Source: Spartobacteria bacterium (GTDB lineage Bacteria; Verrucomicrobiota; Verrucomicrobiia; Chthoniobacterales; UBA10450). From it: a stretch of DNA of 48,710 nt. The notes beneath the pieces were generated by a model. That model worked only from the letters and a program-made list of their open reading frames with translations, had not been told where the DNA came from and ran no database searches. Location: contig PNAA01000049.1 in assembly GCA_003169975.1 (NCBI GenBank), forward strand, positions 57,499 to 106,208, written 5' to 3'. Below are positions 17,590 to 26,003 of this stretch, piece by piece (the stretch's first letter is position 1; the number at the start of each line of letters is the position of its first letter). The translations under genes were made by a program, and so were the position numbers.

Positions 17590-17662
17590 ACCACGAGGGT
17601 CACGAAGTGGAAACATCGTCAGAACTGAAAATTCCTTCGTGAACTTCGTGTCCTTCGTGGTT
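17589..17662. repeat. CACGAAG inverted repeat, copy 1
   Basis: The left arm AACCACGAGGGTCACGAAG and right arm CTTCGTGTCCTTCGTGGTT are inverted around ~25 variable bases. Each arm is itself a degenerate 9-bp tandem (CACGAAGNN). It immediately follows the exporter stop codon. Confidence 0.8.
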
Positions 17663-17676
17663 AAAACCTCCGGCGC

Positions 17677-18261
17677 ATGAGCAACGTCAACAGCGACCGT
17701 AAGATCGAAGGCGATTGGTGGGCGGAGCCGATTCCGCCTAACGTTCAATTCGGCGCCGGCTTCTATTGCGAGACCGCGCAAATCTTTCGCTTCCTCCGCA
17801 ACCGCCGCGCGGATGCCCTGCGCCTGGGCGACTACGTTTCCTGTTACGCCGGTTGCTCGTTTTCGCTCGGCGCCAACGGCCGCTGCACCGTCGGCGACTT
17901 TACCCTGATGAACGGCGCCCTCGTCATGGCCGAGGAGTTGATCGAGATCGGCAGCTACTGCCTGATCTCCTGGAATGTCGGGATCGCCGATTCCGATTTT
18001 CATCCGATCGATCCCGCGCAGCGGCGAATCGACGCGCTCGCGCTCGCTCCCTACTACAAGGAGCGCCCGCCGCGCCCGCCCATCCGGACCGCGCCTGTCC
18101 GGATCGCCGATAACGTCTGGATCGGAATGAACGCCGTCATTTTGAAAGGCGTGACGATCGGCGAAAACTCCGTCGTCGCCGCCGGCTCGGTCGTCTCGAA
18201 AAGCGTGCCGCCAAACACCGTGGTTGCCGGGAATCCGGCAATCGTCGTGAAGCAGTTGTAA
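17677..18261 (+). CDS. Left-handed beta-helix (hexapeptide) acyltransferase
   Basis: The 194-aa soluble enzyme has hexapeptide repeats in two blocks ([LIV]-G-x4), first around [20 protein letters not shown] and then [21 protein letters not shown] ending in the typical [14 protein letters not shown]. The loop between contains SDFHPID, carrying the catalytic-type histidine of maltose/virginiamycin O-acetyltransferases. It probably O-acetylates a sugar or polyketide-like acceptor using acetyl-CoA. It sits between repeat copies, 14 bp past one and directly against the next. The glycosyltransferase two genes downstream makes a surface-glycan role plausible. Confidence 0.84.
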   Translation: MSNVNSDRKIEGDWWAEPIPPNVQFGAGFYCETAQIFRFLRNRRADALRLGDYVSCYAGCSFSLGANGRCTVGDFTLMNGALVMAEELIEIGSYCLISWNVGIADSDFHPIDPAQRRIDALALAPYYKERPPRPPIRTAPVRIADNVWIGMNAVILKGVTIGENSVVAAGSVVSKSVPPNTVVAGNPAIVVKQL

Positions 18262-18345
18262 ACCACGAAGGACACGAAGTTCACGAAGATGGAAATGATG
18301 ACAAGTCCGTTCACCCCTTCGTGTCCTTCGTGAACTTCGTGGTTT
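18261..18345. repeat. CACGAAG inverted repeat, copy 2
   Basis: Arms AACCACGAAGGACACGAAG and CTTCGTGAACTTCGTGGTTT flank ~40 variable bases. The repeat touches the acyltransferase stop codon and ends 8 bp before the GxxExxY gene, forming its left border. Confidence 0.85.
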
Positions 18346-18353
18346 AAGATCCA

Positions 18354-18725
18354 ATGGAATTTGACGTGCTATCCAAGCGGGTGATCGGCTGCGCGCTGGA
18401 GGTGCATCGCACGCTCGGGCCGGGACTTCTCGAGTCGGCCTACCGACAATGCCTCGCGCATGAGCTCGCCGTCGCGAAAATTCCGTTTCGAATGGAGCTG
18501 CCGTTGCCAATCCAATACAAGGGTATCCTCCTCGACTGCGGCTACCGAATGGATCTGCTGGTCGATGACAACCTGGTCCTCGAACTAAAGAGCGTCGAGG
18601 CCGTCCTCCCGATACATCAAGCGCAGATCCTTTCCTATATGCGCTTGGCCGCCGTGCCGATCGGCCTCTTAATCAATTTCAACGTGGTCAAACTCATGAA
18701 TGGCATCAAGCGCTTCGTCCTCTGA
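18354..18725 (+). CDS. GxxExxY family protein (PD-(D/E)XK-like)
   Basis: The 123-residue protein has the family signature GPGLLESAYRQCLAHEL (G-x2-E-x2-Y), followed by the PD-(D/E)XK-like core YRMDLLVDDNLVLELKSVE and the C-terminal LLINFN motif. The nuclease-like Asp...ELK residues are intact, so metal-dependent nuclease activity is possible, but no function has been established for this family as far as I know. It is framed on both sides, within 10 bp, by inverted copies of the CACGAAG repeat. That suggests it moved as a repeat-flanked unit or inserted into a repeat. Confidence 0.88.
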   Translation: MEFDVLSKRVIGCALEVHRTLGPGLLESAYRQCLAHELAVAKIPFRMELPLPIQYKGILLDCGYRMDLLVDDNLVLELKSVEAVLPIHQAQILSYMRLAAVPIGLLINFNVVKLMNGIKRFVL

Positions 18726-18726
18726 A

Positions 18727-18808
18727 TCACCACGAAGCTCACGAAGACCACGAAGATGGATAACCTAAAACCCTTTCCTCCTTCGTGAACTTCGTGTCCT
18801 TCGTGGTG
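18727..18808. repeat. CACGAAG inverted repeat, copy 3
   Basis: Arms ATCACCACGAAGCTCACGAAG-like and CTTCGTGTCCTTCGTGGTG are separated by ~35 variable bases. It starts 2 bp after the GxxExxY stop and ends 9 bp before the glycosyltransferase start. Confidence 0.85.
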
Positions 18809-18816
18809 CAAAATAA

Positions 18817-19989
18817 ATGAAACGAAAACGCATCATCGTGATGGGCTTCATGGGCTCGATTCCGATTGCCGGTGTCATCTGGCAGCACATCCATTACCTC
18901 GTCGGCCTGCAACGGCTCGGGCACGACGTTTTTTACATCGAAGATTCCGCCCGACTGCCCTACAACGCGCAGACCTTCGATACGAGCAACGACTACTCGT
19001 ATGCCGCGCAGGTCCTCGCGCAATTGGCCAACGAATTCGGGTTCGAAAATCGCTGGGCCTTCTGCGCCCGCTACCTGCCCGGCAATCCCACCGCCGGATT
19101 GCGCCTCACGAAAATCCAGCAGCTTTACCTCGAGGCCGACGCGATCCTGAACGTCTGCGGCACCCAGGAATTCAATCCGGATCTGCTCAAGAGCGACAGC
19201 ATTCTCTATGTCGAGAGCGATCCGGGCGTCGAGCAGATCAAGGTCGACAAGCGCGTCCGCTCGACGATCGATTATCTCAGCCGGCATCGCGCCCTTTTCA
19301 CCTTCGGCGAAAACGTCGGCCGCAAACGCTTTCCGGTGCCGCTGCACAAGTTGAAGTGGCTCCCGACCCGTCAACCGGTCGTGACCGATCTCTGGAAAAC
19401 CAGACGCGCACCGGCGAGCACGGCCGTCTTCACTTCCATCGCCAACTGGTCCACCAGCGGCCTGAAAGACATCACGTGGCGCGGCGAAAAATATCTCTGG
19501 AGCAAGTCGCGCGAATTCCTGCGCTTCGTCGGCGCGCCGAAAAAATCCGGCGAACCGTTCGAGCTCGCGACCGACATCAAGGACGCGAAAACACGGGAAA
19601 AATTTCTTCGTTACAGCTGGCGCTTCCGCGGCCCGCACGAGATGAGCGTCGATTACTGGCAGTATCGCGATTACATCCGGCGTTCGAAAGGCGAGTTCAC
19701 CGTCGCGAAGGACCAATACGTCCGGCTGCACACTGGCTGGTTCAGCGACCGCAGCGCGTGCTACCTGGCGGCGGGGCGGCCGGTCATCACGCAGGAGACC
19801 GGGTTCACCGATCACTATGGCAACCACGGCGGCTTGTTCGCCTTCCGCTCGTTAGGCGAAATCGCCGAGGCGGTCCGCGCGATCAACGCCGATTACAAGA
19901 AGCAGAGCCGCGCCGCCCGCGCCGTCGCCTGCGAATATTTCGAAGCCGAAAAAGTTCTCCGCGACCTGCTCGATCGCGCCGGCATCTAG
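18817..19989 (+). CDS. Putative GT-B-fold glycosyltransferase
   Basis: The 390-aa soluble protein begins with an N-terminal Rossmann-like start (IIVMGFMGSIPIAGVIWQHI, then a long LxRLGHDVFYIED stretch). Its C-terminal part, LHTGWFSDRSACYLAAGRPV followed by ITQETGF, is typical of the donor-binding domain of CgeB-like and GT1/GT4-like glycosyltransferases. I infer transfer of a nucleotide-activated sugar in the cytoplasm. Donor and acceptor are unknown. It is the last gene of the rightward group that contains the MsbA-like exporter and the acyltransferase, which fits a glycan export locus. Confidence 0.7.
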   Translation: MKRKRIIVMGFMGSIPIAGVIWQHIHYLVGLQRLGHDVFYIEDSARLPYNAQTFDTSNDYSYAAQVLAQLANEFGFENRWAFCARYLPGNPTAGLRLTKIQQLYLEADAILNVCGTQEFNPDLLKSDSILYVESDPGVEQIKVDKRVRSTIDYLSRHRALFTFGENVGRKRFPVPLHKLKWLPTRQPVVTDLWKTRRAPASTAVFTSIANWSTSGLKDITWRGEKYLWSKSREFLRFVGAPKKSGEPFELATDIKDAKTREKFLRYSWRFRGPHEMSVDYWQYRDYIRRSKGEFTVAKDQYVRLHTGWFSDRSACYLAAGRPVITQETGFTDHYGNHGGLFAFRSLGEIAEAVRAINADYKKQSRAARAVACEYFEAEKVLRDLLDRAGI

Positions 19990-20054
19990 GAAAGCAGCAT
20001 CCATGGCTGCCCCACTGGAGGGAAGCACGCGTCGCTTCCCGCGAATTGCAATGA

Positions 20055-20136
20055 CACCACGAAAAACACGAAGGGCACGAAGAAATTAGATAGAATTTAA
20101 TCTCTGCCGTTCGTGCTCTTCGTGTCCTTCGTGGTG
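20055..20136. repeat. CACGAAG inverted repeat, copy 4
   Basis: Arms CACCACGAAAAACACGAAG and CTTCGTGTCCTTCGTGGTG, with an AT-rich centre. It lies directly after the 3' end of the beta-strand protein gene; this same junction is duplicated at 22023-22108. Confidence 0.82.
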
Positions 20137-20137
20137 A

Positions 20138-21916
20138 TTAGGGAACGACCGTCAGCGTGAGATCGTTGCCGTCGCCGCCTTCGTAGCTGGCTTGAAAGTT
20201 ATTCCCGTTGACGGTCAGGATCGCGCCGTCGGGCAGGTTGGCGAAGGTGCCAGTGATCGGCGTCGCGGCGGTGTTGCTGATCGCGGTCATTGTCAGCCCC
20301 GTTTTAAGCGTGCCTTGCGCGGTGCCTTGGAAGACAAAAATCGCTCCATTGATCGTCACCCCGTTGGCGATGACTTTGTCGGCCCGGGCCTTCCTGCCCT
20401 TGGCCTTGAAGGTGTAGGTGTAGGTCGCATCCGCTTGCAAGGTCAGCGCGCTTTGAGTGGTGAAGGTGGCTTGTTTCGTGGTGCCATGCGCCGGGACAAG
20501 GAAAGCCCCTGCCCCGCTGCCCGTGCCGACTGTCACTGCGCCCGAAACGATTCCGCTCCCGCCGAGCGTGCCAGCGTTCAACTGCACGGTTCCGCTTCCG
20601 GTTCCCGAGCCCGTCGTATTGCTCACGACCAGAGTACCCACGCTAACGGTCGTGCCGGCGGTATAAAGATTCGCGCCGCTTAAGGTCAACGTTGCGATGC
20701 CGATTTTGGTCAACGAGCCATCCGCGCCGCCATTCAATCCGCCGTCCTGGATTATCCCGGAGAACGTCGTACTCAGAGCGCTGCTGCCCACCGTCAGGTT
20801 GTTGCCGCCGAGAAAAACAAGGCCATCCCCTTCCAGAGATCCTATGCTTAGTCCAGGGGAGCCATGACCACTGATGTCTACCTCGCCGTTGCCGAAGACT
20901 TCGACCCGTGCCGTGCCACCGCTGCTGCTTTCCAAAAACTGGGTCAAACCTCCAACGGCTCCCGCGCCCATGCCGCCGTTCGTAACCAGGATCGCGCTGC
21001 TTGCGGCCGAATTACCCGAGAACTCCGCAACCCCACCACTCGCGCTCCCAGCCATGGCGCCACCGGTATTAAAATCGCCGTCACCAGCGGAGGCAGAATC
21101 AGAGAAACTTATCAGGCCGCCTCCTGCTCCGCTCGCGGTTCCACCAGTTATCGAAAAAGTGGCTGTTCCGGCAGTAGATGTGTCCAAAAACTCAATCATG
21201 CCGCCACCTGCACTTGGAAGCGTCCCGCCGCTCGCTAGAAAGGTGCCATCGGCACCGGTTGCATTTTGACCGAACTCCAGCAATCCTCCTTCGGCCCCGC
21301 GGAACAGACCCCCACCGATCGTAAAAGTTCCGCTGCCCGCGCCCGAATCATCGAGCAGAGCCATGAAGGCTCCGGTAGCTCCATTGACGCTGCCGCCATT
21401 GATCGCAAAGCTGGCGCTCCCGGCAGAAGCCGTGCCAAAGAATAAGATTCCAGCCCCCTCTCTGCTCGAAAGTACCGCTCCCTGCGCCGTGAAATTCGTT
21501 AAGGCACCGGCGCTGGCGGCATTCATGAAGGTAATTGTCCCAACGACTGGCTCAATACTCGCCGTGGCGATGAAATTCTGAGTTGCGCCGGAGTTATTAA
21601 TTATACCCGCGCCACTGATCGTGATGGTCAAAGGAGTAGTTAGGTGGCCCTGGGTAATGGTAAAGGAACTCGCGCCAGGATTGAAAATAGCGCCGTTAAT
21701 TTCAAAGCTGGATGACACGGAAACGGTAGTAATTCCCGAGGCACCGAACGTGGCCGTGTTGTCAGATCCATTTGGCACAGTGTTAGGCGTCCAATTGGCT
21801 GCCGTATTCCAATCCCCGCTGCTTGGGTGAAGATTCCAAGTCGCACTCCCAGCCCTGGCGACTTGATTCGTCAGTATCAGGAGCAGAGTCGGCAGGATGA
21901 GAAGGAGCTTTTTCAT
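20138..21916 (-). CDS. Secreted autotransporter-associated beta-strand repeat protein
   Basis: The 592-residue protein has a clear signal peptide (KKLLLILPTLLLILTNQVARA). A Gly/Ala/Ser/Thr-rich right-handed beta-helix follows, starting with the verrucomicrobial ATWNLHPSSGDWNTAANWTP motif, which is the usual N-terminal unit of these proteins. The middle has ~45-residue repeats ending GGGLI.F..SASAG. A TLTKIGxxTLTLSGANLYTAGTTV element (Pfam PATR) precedes a C-terminal module that repeats DATYTYTFKAKG and ends GNDLTLTVVP. It is probably surface-exposed or released. A typical autotransporter barrel is not visible. A decayed copy of the last ~120 codons lies 190 bp upstream. Confidence 0.85.
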   Translation of the reverse strand: MKKLLLILPTLLLILTNQVARAGSATWNLHPSSGDWNTAANWTPNTVPNGSDNTATFGASGITTVSVSSSFEINGAIFNPGASSFTITQGHLTTPLTITISGAGIINNSGATQNFIATASIEPVVGTITFMNAASAGALTNFTAQGAVLSSREGAGILFFGTASAGSASFAINGGSVNGATGAFMALLDDSGAGSGTFTIGGGLFRGAEGGLLEFGQNATGADGTFLASGGTLPSAGGGMIEFLDTSTAGTATFSITGGTASGAGGGLISFSDSASAGDGDFNTGGAMAGSASGGVAEFSGNSAASSAILVTNGGMGAGAVGGLTQFLESSSGGTARVEVFGNGEVDISGHGSPGLSIGSLEGDGLVFLGGNNLTVGSSALSTTFSGIIQDGGLNGGADGSLTKIGIATLTLSGANLYTAGTTVSVGTLVVSNTTGSGTGSGTVQLNAGTLGGSGIVSGAVTVGTGSGAGAFLVPAHGTTKQATFTTQSALTLQADATYTYTFKAKGRKARADKVIANGVTINGAIFVFQGTAQGTLKTGLTMTAISNTAATPITGTFANLPDGAILTVNGNNFQASYEGGDGNDLTLTVVP

Positions 21917-22022
21917 GGTGGGTTTCTTTGGGTTTGTCGCGCTGGCTGCTCGCGGGTGGCCTCTTTTAGCGGGTGGGAGCCGCCCTTGGCAAGCCTAAAA
22001 GTGCGGTGCAACTTCCCAAGAG

Positions 22023-22105
22023 TCACCACGAAGAACACGAAGGTCGCGAAGAAATCGGGGTTCCACCTTTCTTCTGCTTCGTGCTCTTCGTATCCTTCGT
22101 GGTGA
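22023..22105. repeat. CACGAAG inverted repeat, copy 5
   Basis: Arms TCACCACGAAGAACACGAAG and CTTCGTATCCTTCGTGGTGA. It abuts the stop-codon end of the pseudogene fragment exactly as copy 4 abuts the intact gene, so repeat plus gene tail were duplicated together. Confidence 0.85.
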
Positions 22106-22468
22106 TTAGGGAACGACCGTGAGGGTGAGATCGTTCCCGTCGCCGCCTTCATAGTTGGCCTTGAAATTATTCCCGTTGACGGTCACGATCGCGCCGTCGG
22201 CCAGGTTGCTGAAGGTGCCGATGATCGGCGTCGCAGCGGTGTTGCGATCACGGTCAATGTCAGCCCCCTCTTGAGCGTGCCCTGAGCGGTGCCTTGGAAA
22301 ACAAGCTCGCTCCGTTGATTGTCACTCCATTGGCCACCACTTTGTCCGTTCGCGCCTTCTTCTTTTTCGCTTTGAAGGTGTAGGTATAGGTCGCATCGGC
22401 GTTGAAGGTGAGCGCGCTTTGGATCGTGAGAGTGGCTTGCTTGTTGGTTTCCCGCGGCGGGAGCAAGG
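22106..22468 (-). pseudogene. Decayed duplicate of the C-terminal module of the beta-strand repeat protein
   Basis: On the minus strand this stretch matches the last ~120 codons of the gene at 20138-21916 base for base over long runs, including the TAA stop and the sequence for LTLTV, DGAILTVNGNNF-like, TLKTGLT-like and DATYTYTFKAK. Two single-base losses break the frame: one in the segment equal to SNTAATPIT (near 22240) and one near 22310. It has no start and no N-terminal part. It lies with its upstream end joined to an unrelated regulator fragment at ~22470, so it is a truncated relic of a duplication. Confidence 0.85.
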
Positions 22469-22469
22469 A

Positions 22470-22789
22470 ACGGATCTGCGGCGCCCTCCTCCGGCCCCTC
22501 TCCTCTCTCTCGGCCCCCTGCTCCGGGCGATCGGCGACGAGACGCGCTGGCGTATCCTCCGGGAGCTGACCGCCGGTGAACCCCTGATGGTGAAGGAGCT
22601 CGCGAAAGCCATCGGGCGCAGCGAGACGGTGACCGCCAAGCATCTCGCGGTGTTGCGCGCCGCGAGGTATCACCCAGATCGGGCGGGGCCGGTTGCAGCA
22701 GGTTCGGCGGCAATTTGTGGCCGATGCCGCCGCGCGGGTACTCGATTTCGGTTATTTGCAGATGCGGCTCGGGGTCGAGGAGCCCTGAA
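22470..22789 (+). pseudogene. Relic of an ArsR-type winged-helix regulator
   Basis: In one frame the translation reads LLRAIGDETRWRILRELTAG then MVKELAKAIGRSETVTAKHL, a clear ArsR-like winged helix. At ~22663 the frame slips, and the family-like continuation GITQIGRGRLQQVRRQFVAD then ARVLDFGYLQMRLG is found in the next frame, ending at a TGA at 22789. The N-terminal end is lost where it joins the beta-strand relic. The single frameshift plus missing start show it is inactive. Half a CACGAAG repeat begins at its stop codon. Confidence 0.75.
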
Positions 22790-22808
22790 CCACGAAGGAC
22801 ACGAAGCC
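22789..22808 (+). repeat. CACGAAG repeat, half copy 6
   Basis: A single left arm (AACCACGAAGGACACGAAG) with no matching right arm. The right part is replaced by a sequence beginning TTGGAGGGAAACGCG that resembles GGAGGGAAGCACGCG at 20018, and then by a hairpin (GCGGTGCC / GGCACCGC, 22861-22885). It looks like a repeat truncated by another repeat. Confidence 0.6.
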
Positions 22809-22980
22809 TTGGAGGGAAACGCGCCGTCGCTTCCGCACGCAACCCCAAGGCACCGACAGCGCGGTGCCCTCCAATCAGGCACCGCAACTGCTCTGAACGT
22901 TTTTGGCTTCCAGCCATCTAACGCTTCGATTCCCGTTTTACAGCCGCACTCTTCTGTTTGATCTTCCCGCTCTTTTCCTG

Positions 22981-24480
22981 ATGCACCGCTTCCGCTTTCT
23001 CATCTGCGCGCTCGCGCTTTTCATCGTCGCCGACGCGCACGGCCAGCCGAACGGCCAAATCCAAAGCAGTCTCGTCCGCATCACCTCGACCGAGGTGGAG
23101 CCCGATTATCGCGCGCCGTGGAACTCGGGCTCGATCGGGCGTGGGGTCGGCGCCGGGTTCGTGATCGACGGCCAGCGCATCCTGACCAACGCCCACGTGG
23201 TGAGCAACAGCCGTTACCTGACGGTCGAGCGCGAGGGCGATCCCAATAAATATCCCGCAACGGTCCTCTTCGTAGCGCACGATTGCGATCTCGCGCTCCT
23301 CCAGGTGGCAGCGCCGAATTTCTGGAAGGGCATGAAGCCGCTCAGCTTCGGCGGCATCCCGGCGCTCGAATCCACCGTCTCGGCTTACGGTTATCCGATC
23401 GGCGGCGAACGCATGTCGGTCACGACCGGGATCGTTTCGCGGATCGACTTCAATCTCTACACTCACTCGGCGATCGATTCGCATCTCGCGATCCAGATCA
23501 GCGCGCAGATCAACCCCGGCAACAGCGGCGGCCCGGTCATGCAGACGGGCAAAGTGGTGGGCGTCGCCTTCCAGGGCTACAGCGGCGACATCGCCCAGGG
23601 CGTCGCCTACATGATCCCGACGCCGGTGATTCGGCGATTCCTGAAGGACATCGAGGACGGCCACTACGATCGCTACGTCGATCTCGGGATCACCTACTCG
23701 AAGTTGCAAAATCCGGCGCAGCGCCATTATCTCGGGTTGAAAGATGACGACCGCGGCGTGCTTGTCGGCACCGTGATCGACGCCGGTCCGTGCGGGAAAC
23801 TGTTGCAGACGGGCGATGTGCTCCTGTCGATCGACGGGTATCCGATCGCGAGCGACGCGTTTGTCGAATACGAGGGCGAGCGGGTGCAGATGCCGGAGGT
23901 GGTCGAGCGAAAATTCAAGGGCGACACGGTGAAGCTCGATCTCTTACGCAACCAGCAGCCGATGAGCGTGGTGGTCACGTTAGGCTCGGTCTGGCCTTAT
24001 TTCATGCAGGGCCACAGCTACGATATTCGGCCGCGCTACGTCCTCTACGGCGGGCTCCTCTTTCAACCGATGTCGCTCGATCTGCTAGAGGCCTATCGCA
24101 TCAGCGATCTGCGGGTGCGGCACTTCTTCGATTTCTTCGTGACCGAGCAGATTTATTTGCAGCACCCCGAGGTCATCATTCTCACGAATATTCTGCCGGA
24201 TCCGACCAACACGTATCTGATGCCGTTCCGCTCCAGCATTGTGGATGAAATTAACGGCCAGAAGATCGGGACGCTGCAGGATTTGGCCCGCGCTTTCGAG
24301 CAACCGGCCGATCGTTTTGTTGTGAAGATGATCGGCGACGGTCCGCCCCTTGTGCTCGACCCGAAACAAGTGGAGGGAGCGCGGGAGCGAATCAAGACGC
24401 GCTACAACGTTTTCCAGGAACAGAATCTCGACGAACAGCCCCCCGCCAAACCCGCGGTCGCCGCGCAAACCCACAGCTGA
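22981..24480 (+). CDS. Secreted trypsin-like (S1C, HtrA-type) serine protease with PDZ
   Basis: With the ATG at 22981 the 499-aa product starts with a signal peptide (HRFRFLICALALFIVADAHG). The catalytic triad is intact: His in TNAHVV, Asp in HDCDLALL and Ser in INPGNSGGPV. A PDZ-like domain follows (GVLVGTVIDAGPCGKLLQTG ... SIDGYPI), and then a family-specific C-terminal domain (RPRYVLYGGLLFQPMSLDLL) that ends with a second PDZ-like region. The open frame above ATG is not signal-like. It likely degrades or inspects misfolded periplasmic proteins. It is followed after 2 bp by a paralogue lacking catalytic residues. Confidence 0.9.
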   Translation: MHRFRFLICALALFIVADAHGQPNGQIQSSLVRITSTEVEPDYRAPWNSGSIGRGVGAGFVIDGQRILTNAHVVSNSRYLTVEREGDPNKYPATVLFVAHDCDLALLQVAAPNFWKGMKPLSFGGIPALESTVSAYGYPIGGERMSVTTGIVSRIDFNLYTHSAIDSHLAIQISAQINPGNSGGPVMQTGKVVGVAFQGYSGDIAQGVAYMIPTPVIRRFLKDIEDGHYDRYVDLGITYSKLQNPAQRHYLGLKDDDRGVLVGTVIDAGPCGKLLQTGDVLLSIDGYPIASDAFVEYEGERVQMPEVVERKFKGDTVKLDLLRNQQPMSVVVTLGSVWPYFMQGHSYDIRPRYVLYGGLLFQPMSLDLLEAYRISDLRVRHFFDFFVTEQIYLQHPEVIILTNILPDPTNTYLMPFRSSIVDEINGQKIGTLQDLARAFEQPADRFVVKMIGDGPPLVLDPKQVEGARERIKTRYNVFQEQNLDEQPPAKPAVAAQTHS

Positions 24481-24482
24481 TC

Positions 24483-26003
24483 ATGCGCACCACTGCTCTT
24501 TTCCTGATCGCGCTCCTCGCGGCGTTCGCGCCGGCCGAGGCGAAGAAGGCGCCGGTCCCCGTGAAGGCCCTGCCGCCGATGGCGGCGCAAGGCGCGGTCC
24601 AGGCCAAGGAGGTCTCGTTAGTCCGGGTCAACGTCACCGGGCAACCGTTTGATTACTTTCGACCGTGGCAAAAGAAGGCGCCGTTTTCCAAGCGCGCGCT
24701 CGGCGCCGTCCTGGCGCACGATCGCGTGCTCGTGACCGCCGACCTGGTTGCGAACCAAAATTACGTCGAGCTGGAACGCGCGGAATCGGGCGAGAAAACC
24801 GCGGCCAACGTGGTGGTGGTCGATTACGAAGCGAACCTCGCGCTCCTCGAGCCGAGCGATAAGAAATTCCTCAACGGTTTGCAGCCGCTCGATCTCGCGC
24901 TCGATACCGTGGTCGGCGATCGGCTCGCCGCCTGGCAACTGGAAGCGACCGGCACACTCGTCGTGACGGAGGGAATCGTGACCACGATCGGCGTGACCCG
25001 CTACCCGGCCGACGTCAGCGATTTTCTCACCTATCGCCTCAGCATTCCGATGCAGTATCGCGACAACAGCTACACGGTGCCGTTGGTGAAAAACAACAAG
25101 CTGGCCGCGCTCCTCCTGCGCTTCGATCCGCGTTCGCAAACGCTGGACGCGATTCCCGCGCCGATCATCGCCCATTTCCTGAAGGACGCCAGCGGTCCGA
25201 AATACCAGGGTTTCCCGTCGTTAGGCGTTTCTTTCTTTCCGACGCGCGACCCGGAATTGCGCAGCTACGCCGGCGAGACTGGCAAGCCGGGCGGCGTCTA
25301 TGTCACGAGTATCGAACCCGGACAACCGGCGGACAAAGCGGGCTTGCAGCGGGGCGACATCGTCACGGCGGTGGGCGACCACGTGGTGGATGAAAACGGA
25401 AACTACGTCGACGCGCTCTACGGCAAGCTGGAGGTCAGCAACCTGCTCACCGGGAAAGCCTACGTCGGCGATACGGTCGCGCTCCACATCCAACGCACGG
25501 GCAAGCCGCTCACCCTCAATGTCAAGCTCGAGCATCGCGCGGAGGAGGATTACGTCGTCCCGCCCTACAACATCGATGACCCGCCGCCCTACTACGTCCT
25601 TGGCGGCCTGATTTTCCAGGAGCTCTCGCGGCAATACCTCAAGGAATGGGGCGCCAACTGGCAGAAGGACGCGCCGCAGGATTTCGTTTATCTCGATAAA
25701 TTCCAGTCGGAACTTTTCCCGGAAGGGAAACGGCGGGTGGTCATCCTGAGCCAGGTCCTGCCGGCCAACAGCACGATCGGTTACGACGACTTCAGTTACC
25801 TCGTGGTCAAGAAGGTCAATGGGAAAGTCATCAACTCGTTAGGCGACCTGGCCGAGGCGGTGAAAACGCCGGTCAACGGATTTCACGTCATCGAGACGGC
25901 GGACGATCCGAAGCAACTCGAGCTCGGCGCCAGCGAGGTGGCGGCGGAAGCCGACGCGTTGCAAAAAAACTACGGCCTGCCGGCGTTGCAACGGCTGCCG
26001 TGA
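24483..26003 (+). CDS. Catalytically degenerate paralogue of the upstream HtrA-type protease
   Basis: The 506-aa exported protein (signal peptide RTTALFLIALLAAFAPAEA) aligns with the preceding protease along its length: same N-terminal fold, PDZ (GGVYVTSIEPGQPADKAGL) and C-terminal domain (PPPYYVLGGLIFQELSRQYL). Catalytic positions are changed: TNAHVV is VTADLV (His to Asp), DCDLALL is EANLALL (Asp to Asn), and the GNSGGP region is DNSYTVP, losing the oxyanion glycines. It should be proteolytically dead. Two bases separate it from the protease stop, so both are made together; a regulatory or scaffold subunit is the likely role. The HAD gene overlaps its stop by 4 bp. Confidence 0.85.
   Translation: MRTTALFLIALLAAFAPAEAKKAPVPVKALPPMAAQGAVQAKEVSLVRVNVTGQPFDYFRPWQKKAPFSKRALGAVLAHDRVLVTADLVANQNYVELERAESGEKTAANVVVVDYEANLALLEPSDKKFLNGLQPLDLALDTVVGDRLAAWQLEATGTLVVTEGIVTTIGVTRYPADVSDFLTYRLSIPMQYRDNSYTVPLVKNNKLAALLLRFDPRSQTLDAIPAPIIAHFLKDASGPKYQGFPSLGVSFFPTRDPELRSYAGETGKPGGVYVTSIEPGQPADKAGLQRGDIVTAVGDHVVDENGNYVDALYGKLEVSNLLTGKAYVGDTVALHIQRTGKPLTLNVKLEHRAEEDYVVPPYNIDDPPPYYVLGGLIFQELSRQYLKEWGANWQKDAPQDFVYLDKFQSELFPEGKRRVVILSQVLPANSTIGYDDFSYLVVKKVNGKVINSLGDLAEAVKTPVNGFHVIETADDPKQLELGASEVAAEADALQKNYGLPALQRLP

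Noticed and set aside
17589-18808. CRISPR array from regularly spaced CACGAAG repeats
   Set aside because: The repeats are inverted pairs at irregular distances around genes, with no spacers or cas genes.
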